Part shown: piece after piece, positions 32,146 to 42,910 of the stretch
Numbering within the stretch: position 1 is the stretch's first letter
How the letters are laid out: each line of letters begins with the position of its first letter
NCBI RefSeq assembly: GCF_033115175.1
Contig: NC_084832.1
Coordinates: forward strand, 14,683,342-14,747,341
DNA: 64,000 bases
Reading direction: 5' to 3'
Origin: Lepus europaeus
Taxonomy: Eukaryota > Chordata > Mammalia > Lagomorpha > Leporidae
The notes under the pieces: generated by a model
The model's input: the letters and a program-made list of their open reading frames with translations, nothing else
Told to the model about the DNA's origin: nothing
Database searches by the model: none
Translations under genes and position numbers: made by a program

Positions 32146-32689
32146 AACATGGTGGCAGATATGAAAGCTGCCATTCTCATTAATGGGACTTGCATCCCTA
32201 AGGGAAATGGGTAAATATACTTTGCCATGGAGTGGATTTGCTACAAGTCAGGCCAGTGTATGTACAACATTACAGTGATGAAAGGACAACATTTTGGGTT
32301 TAAACATCTGCCAAGTCCTGTTCAATCCCTAACAGCTCTGATCTAAATTATTTTAAACTCTGATGAAAAGGTGCACTCAGAGAATTCACTGAGAACACAG
32401 AAGAGCAGCATCTTTCCCCTTTCTTTTAAGGGACGAGGGCTGAACAGAAATTGCAGACTGGAGGCAGAATCTGTTGAATAATGTGAAACAAAACCGTGCT
32501 TTTTACTTTCATAGTTGCTAGAGAGAAGTCAGCCGTCAGTCTCATGATGGTTTCATAGCAGGGAAATTTTCCTTTGTCCCAACTCCCTCCAGTGGGTTTC
32601 TTTTTTTTTTTTTTCTTTCTTTCTTTTTTAAAAATTCTATTTGCTTGTTTTTTTTTTTTTCAGTTTCCCTATGATATATTTAGTCTTAG

Positions 32690-33010
32690 TTTTCTTTTTA
32701 TTTATTTAATTTGGAATTTCTTAGACTTCTGAAATCTGTGGTTTGGTGTCATAAATTCAGCTCTGAACATTTTCCAGGCTTTCTCTTTAAAATGATTTCC
32801 TCCATCCCATTCTCCCAATGAGGCTACACAGACATAAGTTCAAGTTTGCTTGTATGGCAAATACTGTCAGAGACAAAGTTGTTTTAATGTTAGCTTAGTT
32901 CTCTGGGTTCACTAGTTTTATTTTGTGATTTTGTATTTTGTAATTCCTTTCTAGCTGCCACTCTTTGATGCAGTTTAGAAAATGTTTAAAAATATCTTAG
33001 TATTTTAAGT
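32690..33010 (-). mobile_element. ancient LINE-1 fragment
   Basis: TTTGGAATTTCTTAGACTTCTGAAATCTGTGGTTTGGTGTC followed by TTTTCCAGGCTTTCTCTTTAAAATGATTTCC resembles the complement of old L1 5'-half sequence. It is preceded by T-rich low-complexity DNA (32601-32660). Divergence is high. Confidence 0.45.
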
Positions 33011-33709
33011 TGTTTCCTGGAGGAGAATTTGAATCACCCAACTCACTATTACCCATAACTTAAAAAAAACTTCAAAAACTTTTAAATCTTACTCCATCTG
33101 AAATTAATTTTGGGATATGCAGTATCATGGTAGTAATAAAACTTTCCCCCTAAATTTAAGGTCAAATTCCTCATTATTATATTTTGGCGAATACATAATT
33201 TCACCACTTATTCACTATGTCACCTTTTCCATAAAACAAATTTAAATTATAATTTGGAGATTTCTGAGCCCTAAAATATGTTTAATTCATTTAAGCCAAT
33301 ACTGTTCTGCTTTGATTACTATAGTCAACATTAATTCTGGTCATGTATGTATGTATGTATTACTTATTTTGGTAGATATTGGGAATATAGAGAACTTTAA
33401 TACAAAATACTAGCTCTAATGAGTTTTAAACTTCTAAGAACAAAAGATATTTTGTCCAAAAAAAAAAAACAATGAAAAAGAACTACTTGAGTTAGTTAAC
33501 AAAGCAAAACAACAAATGATGTGTCAAAAGGCAATGACTGCTTGTCAAAGTACTGATAAGAATTGAGTTTAAAACAAAAATCCCTGTGAACTGGAATGAT
33601 CTGGTGTGGATTTTTTGGATAAGGAGGAATTTGATCCAGATCTTGAAAACTAGATTGATGGAGAGTTCTAGAATTTGAGAGACTTTTTCAGATTGTTTCT
33701 ATTTATGGG
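33011..33709. other. unassigned non-coding stretch
   Basis: AT-rich DNA including a short (ATGT)n run at about 33346-33360 and an A12 tract near 33460. No gene seen. Confidence 0.45.
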
Positions 33710-34085
33710 GAAAGAACGTCTGGAGCTATGTTCTTAAACAGATGAAAGGTTTATTTAGCCACAGTCCTGGTGGCTGGAGGGTATAAACTATATGGTGCCA
33801 GTCTCTTGGCTGTGTCATAACAGGGCATAGAAATTGAAAGGGAACCAGCTACATGAGGAAGGGGCCAAAAGCGTGGGGTGGTCTCCCTTTATAACATCCA
33901 TTCTAGGAAGAACTCACTGAGAGACCAGCGTTACTCCTTCCCCAGGGCAATACCCTAAGTGACCTAAATACCTTACACTAGGCTCTGCCTCATCTTAAGG
34001 TTCCACCCATCAACACCACCACACTGGAACCAAGCCTCCACCACATGGAGTTTTGTGAGATGAGCTACGTTCAGACCACAGCAGT
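33710..34085 (-). mobile_element. MaLR/MLT-like LTR, antisense
   Basis: Plus-strand ATGAAAGGTTTATTTAGCCACAGTCCTGGTGGCTGG gives, on the minus strand, AATAAACC in the position of an LTR polyadenylation signal. CCTTTATAACATCC, AGGAAGAACTCACTGAGAG and CTGCCTCATCTTAAGGTTCCACCC fit the rest of a MaLR-type LTR complement. Subfamily is not resolved. Confidence 0.55.
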
Positions 34086-34094
34086 TAACTGTGA

Positions 34095-34440
34095 ACTGTC
34101 ATTCCTCAGTGTCTGTGGAACAATTGGTTCAAGACACCCTCCATTCCCAATGCAGATACCCAAGTCCACGGATGCAGAAATTCCTTATACAAAATGGTTC
34201 AGTGTTTCCACATAATCTACACATGTGTCCCTGTATACTTTAAATCATCTGTAGATTACTTAGAACATCTAACACAATGAAAATATTATATAATTTTTTT
34301 TTCTGTATTGTTTAGGGGAAAATGACAAGGAAAAAAATCAGTACATGTTCAGTTGAAACACAATTGTGGGCCTAACTATACTTTCCATTCATGGTTGGTT
34401 GAATTCCTGTATGGGGAAGCTGCAGATATGGAAGGTACAT
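34095..34440. mobile_element. Tigger/pogo-like DNA transposon remnant
   Basis: CAGTGTCTGTGGAACAATTGGTTCAAGAC, CTGTATACTTTAAATCATCTGTAGATTACTTAGAACATCTAACACAATG, TATTGTTTAGGGGAAAATGACAAG and CATTCATGGTTGGTTGAATTC follow in order a non-autonomous Tigger-family element known across mammals. There is no transposase frame. Orientation is arbitrary. Confidence 0.75.
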
Positions 34441-34681
34441 GCCTCCTGTCCATTCCCCAAAATTGCCTGAATTTGGCATCTGCCCTCTAATTACCAGTGC
34501 AATTGTATTCAGTGAGGCTGACCATACCAGTTTGGCTGCCAATCAAGTGTGCATACATATAAATCTTTTACAACCAAATTGCCCCTTTTACTGAGTAATT
34601 TTAACTTCCTAGTCCTTAAATTATCCATATGTGTGGTTTTGGGTATTATTTGTTTTCCTCTGACATCTCCGACTATTTTCT

Positions 34682-35061
34682 TTTTAGTCCCCAGAAACCT
34701 TTTATTTAAGGTATACAAACTTCATGCATTTCATAAATACAACTTTAGGAACATAGTGATTCTTCCTACCCTACCCGCCCTCCCACCTGCACTCCCACTT
34801 CTACTCTTATTCTTATTTTTTACTAAGATATATTTTCAATTAACTTTATATGCCTCAGAGTAACCCTGTAATAAGTAAAGATTTCAACAAATAGTGTGAA
34901 AAGAAAACTGTTCCTCAAAATTTGAGACAAGGGCTGTTCAAAGTTTTCACATTTCAAAGTATTAATTTCACTTCTATAGATTACCTTTTAGGTGCTCTAT
35001 TAGTTACCTCAGATCAAAAGAGAACATATGGTATTTGTCCTTTTGATACTGGCTTATGAAA
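34682..35061 (-). mobile_element. lagomorph LINE-1, truncated 3' end
   Basis: CCTACCCGCCCTCCCACC..., TAAGTAAAGATTTCAACA and CACTTCTATAGATTACCTTTTAGGTGCTC parallel the L1 3' end at 60.2-61.5 kb, with a gap between them, so this copy is internally deleted as well as 5'-truncated. TATTTTCT at 34674-34681 and 35062-35069 is a possible target-site duplication. Confidence 0.75.
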
Positions 35062-35083
35062 TATTTTCTATATGTTAAACACA

Positions 35084-35411
35084 GGGCCGACACTGTGGTA
35101 TAGTAGGCTAAGCCTCTGCCTGCTGTGTGGGCAACCCATATGGGCACTGGTTCTTGTCCTGGCTGTTCCTCTTCCAATCTAACTCTCTGCTTGTAGTCTG
35201 GCAAAATACTGGAAGATGGCTCAGGTGCTTGGGCCCCTGTACCCACATGAGAGACCTGGAAGAAGCTCCTGGCTCCTGGCTTTGGATTGGCCGGGCTCTG
35301 GCTGTTGGGGCCATTTGGGAAGTGAATAGCAGATGGAAGACCTTTCTCTCTCTCTCTCTCATTTTCTGTAGCTCTGACTCCGAAATAAATAAATAAAATC
35401 TTTAAAAAATA
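35084..35411 (+). mobile_element. C-type SINE, sense
   Basis: GGGCCGACACTGTGGTATAGTAGGC head, tail ending TAGCTCTGACTCCGAAATAAATAAATAAAATC. Exact 12-bp duplication ATGTTAAACACA at 35072-35083 and 35413-35424. Confidence 0.95.
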
Positions 35412-35424
35412 CATGTTAAACACA

Positions 35425-36590
35425 ACTATGTTAATTATTCTTTAAATAAAGGCTCTTTCCATAGAGTAAGAGAGAAGAAGGCCTGCAGGTGCTGGAGAGA
35501 GAAGTCCAGCCAGTCAGGCAAAAGTTAACAAACACCAAGTTGGAAAATGAAGAGACAGAGACTGACTATCCTATTGTGGAAATGATAGCATAGTGTTTCC
35601 ATAGGGGCTTGGTGGAAAGTTCATTTTGTCTACTGCATAAGCATCAGGTCCACCAGATGGGGCTCTAATATTCACTTGGTTTAGCGATTGAAAACGTAAG
35701 CATTTACTGTTATCTTCAGAGAAAGAAAATATATCTCCCATGTTAGCCTCAGGGAGAATTGGCCTGAGATAGTATTATGCCTCTACTAAGAATTATCACT
35801 GTTTAATATCTTTTAATTCCATGAGGTGATTTATACAGAGAACAGCCAATTTGCTGAAAATTGAGGCATCCAAATAGTTGAATTAAATCAGTTCAAGCTC
35901 CTTTTTTAAGGGAACAAAGACATATTTATCTACAAATGGGTGGGTTATTGTTACAGTGCTGCTCTGTCTTTGGACTTATTGATATGGTTTAAAATGTGAC
36001 TTGCTTAAAATTATGTCAAATCACTGTGAAATTTACCACAGCTGTAATATTCTCGGTGCAATCCAGTCATTTCAATAAGCTATACTTTGAGCATTGAAAA
36101 AAATCAAGATTTTGCAGGGTTGGGACTTATGTTCTCCAAGGAACACATTTTCCTTCGATTTTTCTGAGATTTAGGTTTGGAAACCTGAGCCCCTTCTTGG
36201 TTTGCTTTCTCATGACTCATAACTTTAGCTCAACCTGGAAAGCATGCTAGCTTGTGAAGATAGCTCCGTATTGTGATTTAGAGTTTCACAGGTGGATTCG
36301 ATAGATGCTATGTCCTCCACGGAAGAGCACTGAGCGAGGGTGGGGGCCACAATTCGATGTCCAGAGTCAGCCAATCGTGATACATGCACACAACCAGCAG
36401 CAAAGATAATTGTTCATTTCCACCCAGGTTTGCTATACATAACTCGTTTTGTCTTTCTGGTACTCTGGGAGCCAGGCTGATGCCCCCTTTGGTGAACAAC
36501 TCTTCTTCTTCTTTTTTTTTTTTAAAGCAATTAATTATTAAAATTGGAAAACATTTATATATTTTGTGTAGCACAGGATATTTTGAAGTA
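35425..36590. other. repeat-poor non-coding stretch
   Basis: More than 1.1 kb with no recognised transposon or gene, apart from a T10 tract near 36512. Words such as ATTTACCACAGCTGTAATATTC look unrelated to the repeats around them. A candidate region for conserved non-coding DNA, but only alignment can tell. Confidence 0.5.
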
Positions 36591-36813
36591 GGTATTTATT
36601 GTAGAATGGTCAATAGATCCCCTGGATTTATTCCTGCCATCTACCTGAAATTTTATATCCTTGGACCATCTCCCCAACCTTCCACCACCAATCATGCTGG
36701 CTCCGGGTAAACACCATTCTTCTTTCTACTTCTCCCTGTTCAACTTCTTTAGATTTCACATACAGATGAGATCATGTGGCATTTGTCTTTCAATGCCTGG
36801 CTTATTTCACTTA

Positions 36814-37149
36814 AATTTCTTTAAAAATTAAAACATTTAAAATCATTTATTTGTTTTTTGTATTTGCAAGACAGAGAGACAAAGATATACTCACACACAT
36901 ACACACAGAGAAACCTCGCATCCATTGGTTCATGCCCCAAATGTCAGGGGAGAGGGCAGAAGAAGAGCAAAGCTGGAGCCAGGAACTAAATCTCAATCTC
37001 CCATGTGAGTGGCAGGGACACAACCATATGAGACAGCACCACTGCCTCACAGGGTCCTCAGCAGGAACCTAGAATCAGGAGCTGGAACCAGGCATTGAGT
37101 CCAAGCACTCTGATGTGGAACTTGTGGCCCATTGCTATGGCAAAAGCCA
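36814..37149 (-). mobile_element. old C-type SINE, antisense
   Basis: Degraded copy: ATCCATTGGTTCATGCCCCAAATG, TCTCAATCTCCCATGTGAGTGGCAGGGACACAA, and head side CACTCTGATGTGGAACTTGTGGCCC. Duplication of the L1 word GCCTGGCTTAT at 36795-36805 and 37150-37160 supports the limits. Confidence 0.82.
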
Positions 37150-37217
37150 GCCTGGCTTATGTTGCTTAGCATAATGTCCTCCAGGTTCACCCATGTTGTC
37201 AAAAATGACAGGATTCT

Positions 37218-37533
37218 GTATTTTTTAAAAAGATTATTTATTTATTTGAAAGTCAGAGTTAACAGAGAAAGAGGGAGAGACAAAGAGCGAGTTCACTCCC
37301 CAGATGGCCACGATGGCCAGGGTTGGGACAGACCAAAACCAGGAGCCAGGAGCTTCATCTGGGTTTCCCACATGGGTGACAGGGGCCCAAACACTTGGGT
37401 CATCTTTCCCTGCTTTTCCCAGGACGTTAGTGGTGAGCTGTATCAGAAGTAGAGCAGCTGGGACACGACCGGTGGCCATATGGGATGCTGGTGTCCAGTG
37501 ACAGCTTTACTTGCTACACCACAACACTGGCCC
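37218..37533 (-). mobile_element. C-type SINE, antisense
   Basis: TTTTAAAAAGATTATTTATTTATTTGAAAGTCAGAG tail, GTTCACTCCCCAGATGGCCACG, and head complement GCTACACCACAACACTGGCCC. Target-site duplication CAGGATTC at 37209-37216 and 37534-37541. Confidence 0.93.
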
Positions 37534-37579
37534 CAGGATTCCAGGCTTTTTGTGACTGTATACTACTCCGTAGTGTGAT

Positions 37580-37598
37580 TGTGTGTGTGTGTGTGTGC
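37580..37598. repeat. (GT)n microsatellite
   Basis: About nine GT units inside an ancient L1 3' end. Confidence 0.9.
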
Positions 37599-37743
37599 CA
37601 CATTTTCTTCTTCCATTCATAAATCCATGGGCTCTTAGGTCGAGTCCACATCATGGCTATTATGAATAGTGAGTAACGCTTCAAGAAGTGTAGGAGTGCA
37701 TACTTCAATGTACTGATGTTGTCTGTTTCAGATATACACTCGG

Positions 37744-37865
37744 TTGTGGATTGCTGGATCGTGTGCCTGTTCTTTGAGAGTTCTTTGAGGATCCTCCATC
37801 CTATTGTGGCATTGCTGGGTCATGTGCCTGTTCTACTTAGAGTTCTTTGAGGATCCTCCATCCCA
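37744..37865. repeat. 60-bp tandem duplication in L1 3' end
   Basis: Two adjacent copies, 37744-37803 and 37804-37865, each running TTGTGG.ATTGCTGG.TC.TGTGCCTGTTCT to GAGGATCCTCCATCC. They differ by a few substitutions and a small indel. Only one copy belongs to the L1. Confidence 0.9.
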
Positions 37866-38094
37866 TTTTCCACAGTGGCTGTTCTAGTTTACATTCCCAC
37901 CAACTGCATGCAAGCGTTCCCCTTTCTCCATGTCCAGCTGAGGACACCCCTCCATGGATGTGCAAGATCGGATTGCATCAAAGGCTCACTTGAATCTCTG
38001 CTGAATTCCATAGGTATGAACTAGAACTTCTTGCTCCACCCGAGAGAGTTAGAGTTATCTTCATGTTTCGAACACTCACTTGCATCTCTTTATT

Positions 38095-38215
38095 TGTCCA
38101 GTCCACAAATACTTAAGACACCATTGTGTTGCATTCTGTGGCCTAGGGATACAAAAATCAATCCAGCACTGTCCCAGCCTTACAGCACTCACAGCTGAGG
38201 GAAGAAAAACACTGG
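38095..38215. mobile_element. ancient L2-like repeat fragment
   Basis: TTTATTTGTCCAGTCCACAAATACTTAAGACACC, then GGGATACAAAAATCAATCC and CCCAGCCTTACAGC follow the pattern of the common old repeat also present at 29.6, 42.7 and 50.7 kb. Confidence 0.5.
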
Positions 38216-38240
38216 TCATTATTTTAAAAATGAAAAAAAC

Positions 38241-38579
38241 TGGCTAGCGCCGCTGCTCACTAGGATAATCCTCTGCCTGCGGCACTGGCTACCCTGGTTC
38301 TAGTCCCAGTCGGGGCACCAGATTCTATCCCGGTTGCTCCTCTTCCAGTCCAGCTCTCTGCTGTGGCCCGGGAGGGCAGTGGAGGATGGCCCAAGTGCTT
38401 GGGCCCTGCACCTGCATGGGAGACCAGGAGGAAGTGCCTGGCTCCTGGCTTCGGATCGGCACAGCATGCCGGCCGCAACCCGCAGGCCATAGTGCCCACT
38501 TGGTGCGTGAACCAATGGAAAAAGGAAGACCTTTCTCTCTGTCTCTCTCTCTCACTGTCTAACTCTGCCTGTCAAAAAA

Positions 38580-38600
<21 letters not shown>
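38241..38600 (+). mobile_element. young C-type SINE, sense
   Basis: TGGCTAGCGCCGCTGCTCACTAGG head, tail ending CTAACTCTGCCTGTC and about 25 A. The flanks share GAAAAAAAC (38232-38240 and 38608-38616), a weak duplication because it is mostly A. Confidence 0.92.
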
Positions 38601-38612
<12 letters not shown>

Positions 38613-38616
38613 AAAC

Positions 38617-39164
38617 CAAGTGCGGCACAGCCATACACAGGGAGTGAGAGTGTTCTGTGGCCCCTGGCTGACCATGGCAGGTGATGGCTGGCCTAGGTAG
38701 GCAAAAATGTTGATGTTCTGAGGATCTCAGAGTTTCTTTCACACCAATATCCTTCAAATATTTGTTCAGCCATGGTTCAGTGAAGGCCAGAGATACAGAT
38801 GTTGTCTTAATGGAGTGGCACCCAGGGTATAGAGGAACAGATTAACAGACTAGTTCACATCCATTGGCTGAAGTGATGGGAACTTGTTTTGAACCTTTTC
38901 TATAGTTCTTGGTCTCCAGTATCTTTTGAAAATTTCTAAACAAGTTTTTTTTCCAGTTGAATAAAAGCATTTATGCTTTAGAGAATAAAAAGAAGTGACT
39001 TGCTCCCACTAAATGGCACAATACTCTGCATTATTTTTCTCACTCGGTTGCAATGAGTGCATATGTCAGAAGAGCTTGTTTTAATTTTGCTTATAGATGC
39101 TGCTGGATCTGATGGGAGAGGTAATACATAACTGAAACCCAGGTTGACCTAAGTCACTTTCTGC
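38617..39164. other. unassigned non-coding stretch
   Basis: No gene seen. A short L2-like phrase near 38755-38790 (AAATATTTGTTCAGCCATGG) is too brief to call. Confidence 0.4.
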
Positions 39165-39330
39165 CTTAGTCCAGAGTAGCTTTGCTAGGCCTTGTAGACT
39201 GGACTCTGGGCACTATTTGCTCATGCACCTTAGTGGTAATATTCTCATGTCTTCTTTGAGCCTCATTTTTCACCTGTAAAATAGGTTTATTAGCTCAAAG
39301 TATTGTTATGAGGACAAAGTCCAATTTGAG
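39165..39330 (+). mobile_element. MIR SINE, sense
   Basis: CTTTGAGCCTCATTTTTCACCTGTAAAATAGG and ATTGTTATGAGGACAAAG are the MIR core and tail side in sense order. The 5' part is degraded. Confidence 0.72.
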
Positions 39331-39670
39331 CCAATCTTTAAGTTCCATTTGTTTTATTAAAGACTAGTAGAAGACACTTTAACCAATTTAAGTATTGTCA
39401 AGTTCAGTACTGTTAAGTATATTATATTCACATTGTTGAAGCAGATCTCCAGAACCCTTTCATCTTAAAAACTGAAACTCTGCCCATTAAACCCTGACTT
39501 CTGCCAAGCCCTGGCAATCACCATTCTACTTTCTATTTCCATAATTTGGTTAATTTATGTATCTCCTATTGGTGTAGTCATACCATATTTGTCTTCTGGT
39601 GAGTAGCTTATTTCACTTAGCATAATGTCCTCAAGTTTCATATATGATGTAGCATGCAAAAGAATTTCCT

Positions 39671-40003
39671 GGGGCCAATGCTGTGGCGTAGCAGGTAAAA
39701 CCACCACCTGCAGTGCCGACATCCCATATGGGCGCCAGTTTGAGTCCAGCTGTTCCACTTTCAATCCAGCTCTCTGCTATGGCCTGGGAAAACAGTGGAA
39801 GATGGCCCAAGTCCTTGGGCCCCTGCACCCGTATGGGAGACCTGGAAGAAGCTTCCTGGCTCCTGGCTTCGGATCAGCACAGCTCTGGCTGTTGTGTCCA
39901 ACTGGGGAGTGAACCAGCGGATGGAAGGATGGAAGACCTCTTTCTCTCTGCCTCTCCTCTCTCCTTGTAACTCTGACTTTCAAATAAATAGATAAATCAT
40001 AAA
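39671..40003 (+). mobile_element. C-type SINE, sense
   Basis: GGGGCCAATGCTGTGGCGTAGC head, tail ending CTGACTTTCAAATAAATAGATAAATC. Exact 13-bp duplication AAAAGAATTTCCT at 39658-39670 and 40004-40016. A small internal GGATGGAA repeat is present near 39920. Confidence 0.97.
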
Positions 40004-40049
40004 AAAAGAATTTCCTTATCAAATCTTCCATTGCATCTGCAGAACATGT

Positions 40050-40051
40050 TT

Positions 40052-40111
<60 letters not shown>
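40050..40111. repeat. (TTTC)n microsatellite in a SINE tail
   Basis: About 15 TTTC units followed by a degenerate TTCC/CTTT tract to about 40145, positioned where the antisense SINE's A tail would be. The same origin as the tract at 10.3 kb. Confidence 0.93.
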
Positions 40112-40426
40112 GTCTTTCATTCTTCTTCCTTCCTTCCTTTCTTTCAAGATGTATTTATTTATTTGAAAAGCAGAGTTACACAGAGCGAGGGAGAGACAAG
40201 AGAGTGAGATTTTCCCATGCAACCTGGTTCATGGCTGCCATGAAACCAGAAACTCCATCCGGGTCTCCCACGTGAGTGGCAGAGCCTAAGGATTTAGGCC
40301 ATCTTCAGCTAATTCCCCAGGCCACTAGCAGGGATCTTGATGGGAAGTGGAGCGGCTGGGACATCAATGGCCATCCCAGGTATCACAGGTGGTGGCTTTA
40401 TCTGCTATGTCACAATGCTGGTCCTG
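40056..40426 (-). mobile_element. C-type SINE, antisense
   Basis: After the TTTC tract come ATGTATTTATTTATTTGAAAAGCAGAGTTACACAG, a degraded GGTTCATGGCTGCCATG, TCTCCCACGTGAGTGGCAG, and head complement GCTATGTCACAATGCTGGTCC. Flanks GAACATGTTTTCTT / GAACACATTTTCTT are the target-site duplication. Confidence 0.9.
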
Positions 40427-40538
40427 GAACACATTTTCTTTATCTGTTCATGCACTGATGGGTATTTAGGCGGCCTGCACCTCTTGGCTATTGTGAACAA
40501 TGTTGATATGAATATGGGCATGAAGAGGCAAGCATTGC

Positions 40539-40834
40539 AGGCTGGTGTTTGGCACAGTGGTTAAGCTACTGCCTGAGGTACCTGGATCCACTATGGCAGT
40601 GCCCAAGTTTGAGTCCTGGCGCTGCTTCGACTCCAGCTTCTTGTTAATGCGCACCCTGGGAGGCGGCAGTAATGAATCAAGTAGTTGAGTTCCTGCCACC
40701 CACGTGGGAGACCTGGACTGAGTCCCTGTCTTCTGGCTTCAACCAGGCCAGCCCGTTTGGGCAGTGCATCAGAGTTGGGAGACACCTGTCTTGTCTCGCA
40801 AATAAATAAGATAAATAATAATAACAATAAAAAT
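40539..40834 (+). mobile_element. old C-type SINE, sense
   Basis: AGGCTGGTGTTTGGCACAGTGGTTAAGC head, CTTCTTGTTAATGCGCACCCTGGGAGGCGGCAG, ACCCACGTGGGAGACCTGGA, and a short CT tail into CAAATAAATAAGATAAATAATAATAAC. An early subfamily copy. Confidence 0.9.
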
Positions 40835-41070
40835 ACGGGTGTGCAAATGCCTCCTTGAGACCCTGCTTTCAATCCTCTTTGGATAAACACCTAGAAGTAA
40901 GATTGCTAGATCATATGGTAGTTCTATTTTTGACTTTTCTGACGAATTGCCATACTGTTTTCCATAGCTATTGCACCACCCATGGTGCCATTAGCAGTGC
41001 AAAAGGGTGCCAATGTCTTCACATCTTTACCAAAGCTGTTATTTTTTTGATAGTAGTTTGAAAATTTTAG

Positions 41071-42020
41071 TTTAGAAATCATGCAGTTTAGAAATCATGC
41101 TGTTAAGAGTTATTGCTATGAAACACAGGATTTTATGAATCTGAGAATGTTTTTATATAAATATAAATATGTTGATTAATTAGAGGATGGGAATTAAGGC
41201 AAATCTGGCAAGGATGGCCATAGTAAGTACATTTTCAACATTATCACTTAATATATATGGAGTACTTGCTATAAATAGGGTAAAGTATTATGTTACATTG
41301 TGATTACAACTAATTTTGAAATTTAAAAAGCTCCATGTTTATATTAAAAAATCAAAGCGACTCAGAATCATGCAAAATGAAAAACAAACTTCTCCAGTGT
41401 GCTCTCCACTTATTCCTGTCCCCTGCCACCTCTAACTCCCCGCTAATTAATAGTAGCCTTTGAAAAAAGCTTTGCTATCCCCTTTTTGGCATCCTTTATG
41501 CACATATCTTCAACCATGTCCCGTTTTTCAGTTAGACTTCATTATGCTTATTTTTCATGAAGAATTTGAAAATGTGACTGTTTTGTCTAATGGAAATGAC
41601 GTTTTGATCAGAAATGGTTGTGTGTGTTCATACCCAGCTGGAAGCCATTTTTGCAGGTGTGATCCTAGGTGTTCACATTTGACTCTGCGCGACAGCTGAC
41701 ACCTTGCTCAGGGGTCACACTTGCCTGTCAGCAGCACGGTCAGCATCAGGGCTGCTTGGCCCAAATGACCAAGAGCAGCCAAACAGGATGCCCTCACACA
41801 GTCACTCCCAGGTGACTTCCCAGGAAGAGGAGTGGTGAGAGCAGGTTCTTCCCTGTCTGAGTGTTCAGCTCTTGATATCGTGAGTATAACAGTGAAGAGT
41901 GTGGCCTTTAACATCTAAAAGTGATGTGGGTTCAAGAGTTACTACGGTGAGATACAGGACTGGCCCTTTGTAAACATTTTTTTAAAAATAAAGTCTTAAA
42001 AATGAAGAAAATTTCTTTCT
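41071..42020. other. unassigned non-coding stretch
   Basis: No gene seen. The small direct repeat TTTAGAAATCATGC occurs twice at about 41071-41101. The right part (41600-41900) is GC-richer but shows no coding signature. Confidence 0.45.
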
Positions 42021-42029
42021 TTAAATTGC

Positions 42030-42705
42030 AATTTATTACACACACACACACACAGAACACACAGGGTTCTCCAATATACTGATTCATTCTCCAAATGCCC
42101 ACAGTGGCTCAGGCTGGGCCAGGACCAAAGCCAGAATGTGGGAACTCAATCCAGGTCTCTACCATAGTAGTGGGAGCCCAGTTACTTCAGCCATTACCAC
42201 TGCATCCCAGGGTTTGAATTATCAGGAAGCTGGAATCAGGAGCCAGAGTCAGGTGCCAACCCAGGCACTCCGATCCGGGACACAAGTATCACAGGTGTCT
42301 TACCAAGTGTCTTTTTTGTAATAAGGTTTTATTTATTTATTTGAAATACAGAGTGACACACAGAGAGAGAAACACACACACATACAGAGAGAGAGAGAGA
42401 GAATCTTTCATTTGCTGGTTCACTCCCCAAATGCTAGCAATAGCCCCGGATGGACCAGGTCAAAACCAGGAGGCAGGAACTCCCTCTGGGTCCCCCACAT
42501 GGGTAGTGGAATCCTAAGTTCCTGGGCCATTATTGGCTACTTCCCTAGCACATTAGCAAGAAGCTAGATAGAAAGTGGGGGAAGGACTTTCTTCTAGGTA
42601 TTCCTATATGTGATGTGGGATTCCAAGTGGTGGCTTAACCTATTGCATCACAGTGCTCAACCCTATGAACTGGTGCTTTAACTGCTAGGCTAAATGCCTT
42701 TCTCC
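42030..42705 (-). mobile_element. old C-type SINE, antisense, split by another SINE
   Basis: A (CA)n run at 42039-42053, then TTCATTCTCCAAATGCCCACAGTGG, CAGGAAGCTGGAATCAGGAGCC and ACCCAGGCACTCCGATCCGGGACAC. The head is cut at about 42313 and seems to resume at about 42668-42705 (CTTTAACTGCTAGGCTAAATGCC) after the second SINE. Confidence 0.8.
42320..42664 (-). mobile_element. C-type SINE, antisense, nested in an older SINE
   Basis: TAAGGTTTTATTTATTTATTTGAAATACAGAG, mixed (CA)n and (GA)n runs, TTTGCTGGTTCACTCCCCAAATGC, and head complement CTATTGCATCACAGTGCTCAACCC. It lies between the body and the head end of the older SINE. Confidence 0.88.
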
Positions 42706-42744
42706 ACATCCTGGCTCTTCTTAGCTACTCTGGATATCAACTAT

Positions 42745-42910
42745 TTGTATGCTCATTCATTCATTCATGAATGCCTACTGTGTGCCCAACACTGTCTCCT
42801 GACAGGTACATTGGTGAGCAAACTAGAACAATCTCTGTTCCCATCCAGCTTGCATTCTCATACAGGGAGACTGTCACAAGACAACATGAACCATAAAGAC
42901 GCTGGATTAT
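42745..42910. mobile_element. ancient L2-like repeat fragment
   Basis: CTCATTCATTCATTCATGAATGCCTACTGTGTGCCCAACACTG, then GAGCAAACTAGAACAATCTCTGTTCCCATCCAGCTTGCATTCTCA: the familiar old mammalian pattern. Confidence 0.65.

Larger units (their letters stand above)
36591..37945 (-). mobile_element. ancient LINE-1 3' end
   Basis: Plus-strand TTTCACATACAGATGAGATCATGTGGCATTTGTCTTTC, TTGCTTAGCATAATGTCCTCCAGGTTCACCCATGTTGTC, CATTGCTGGGTCATGTGCC and TTTTCCACAGTGGCTG are complements of old L1 3' UTR and ORF2 C-terminus. Two SINEs, a GT repeat and a 60-bp tandem duplication lie inside. Confidence 0.75.
39400..41070 (-). mobile_element. ancient LINE-1 3' end
   Basis: Plus-strand CTTATTTCACTTAGCATAATGTCCTCAAGTTTCATATATGATGTAGC, TGGCTATTGTGAACAATGTTGATATGAATATGGG, GATCATATGGTAGTTCTATTTTTGA and GAATTGCCATACTGTTTTCCATAGC are the complement of L1 3' UTR then ORF2 C-terminus. 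Three SINEs break it. It is non-coding. Confidence 0.82.
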
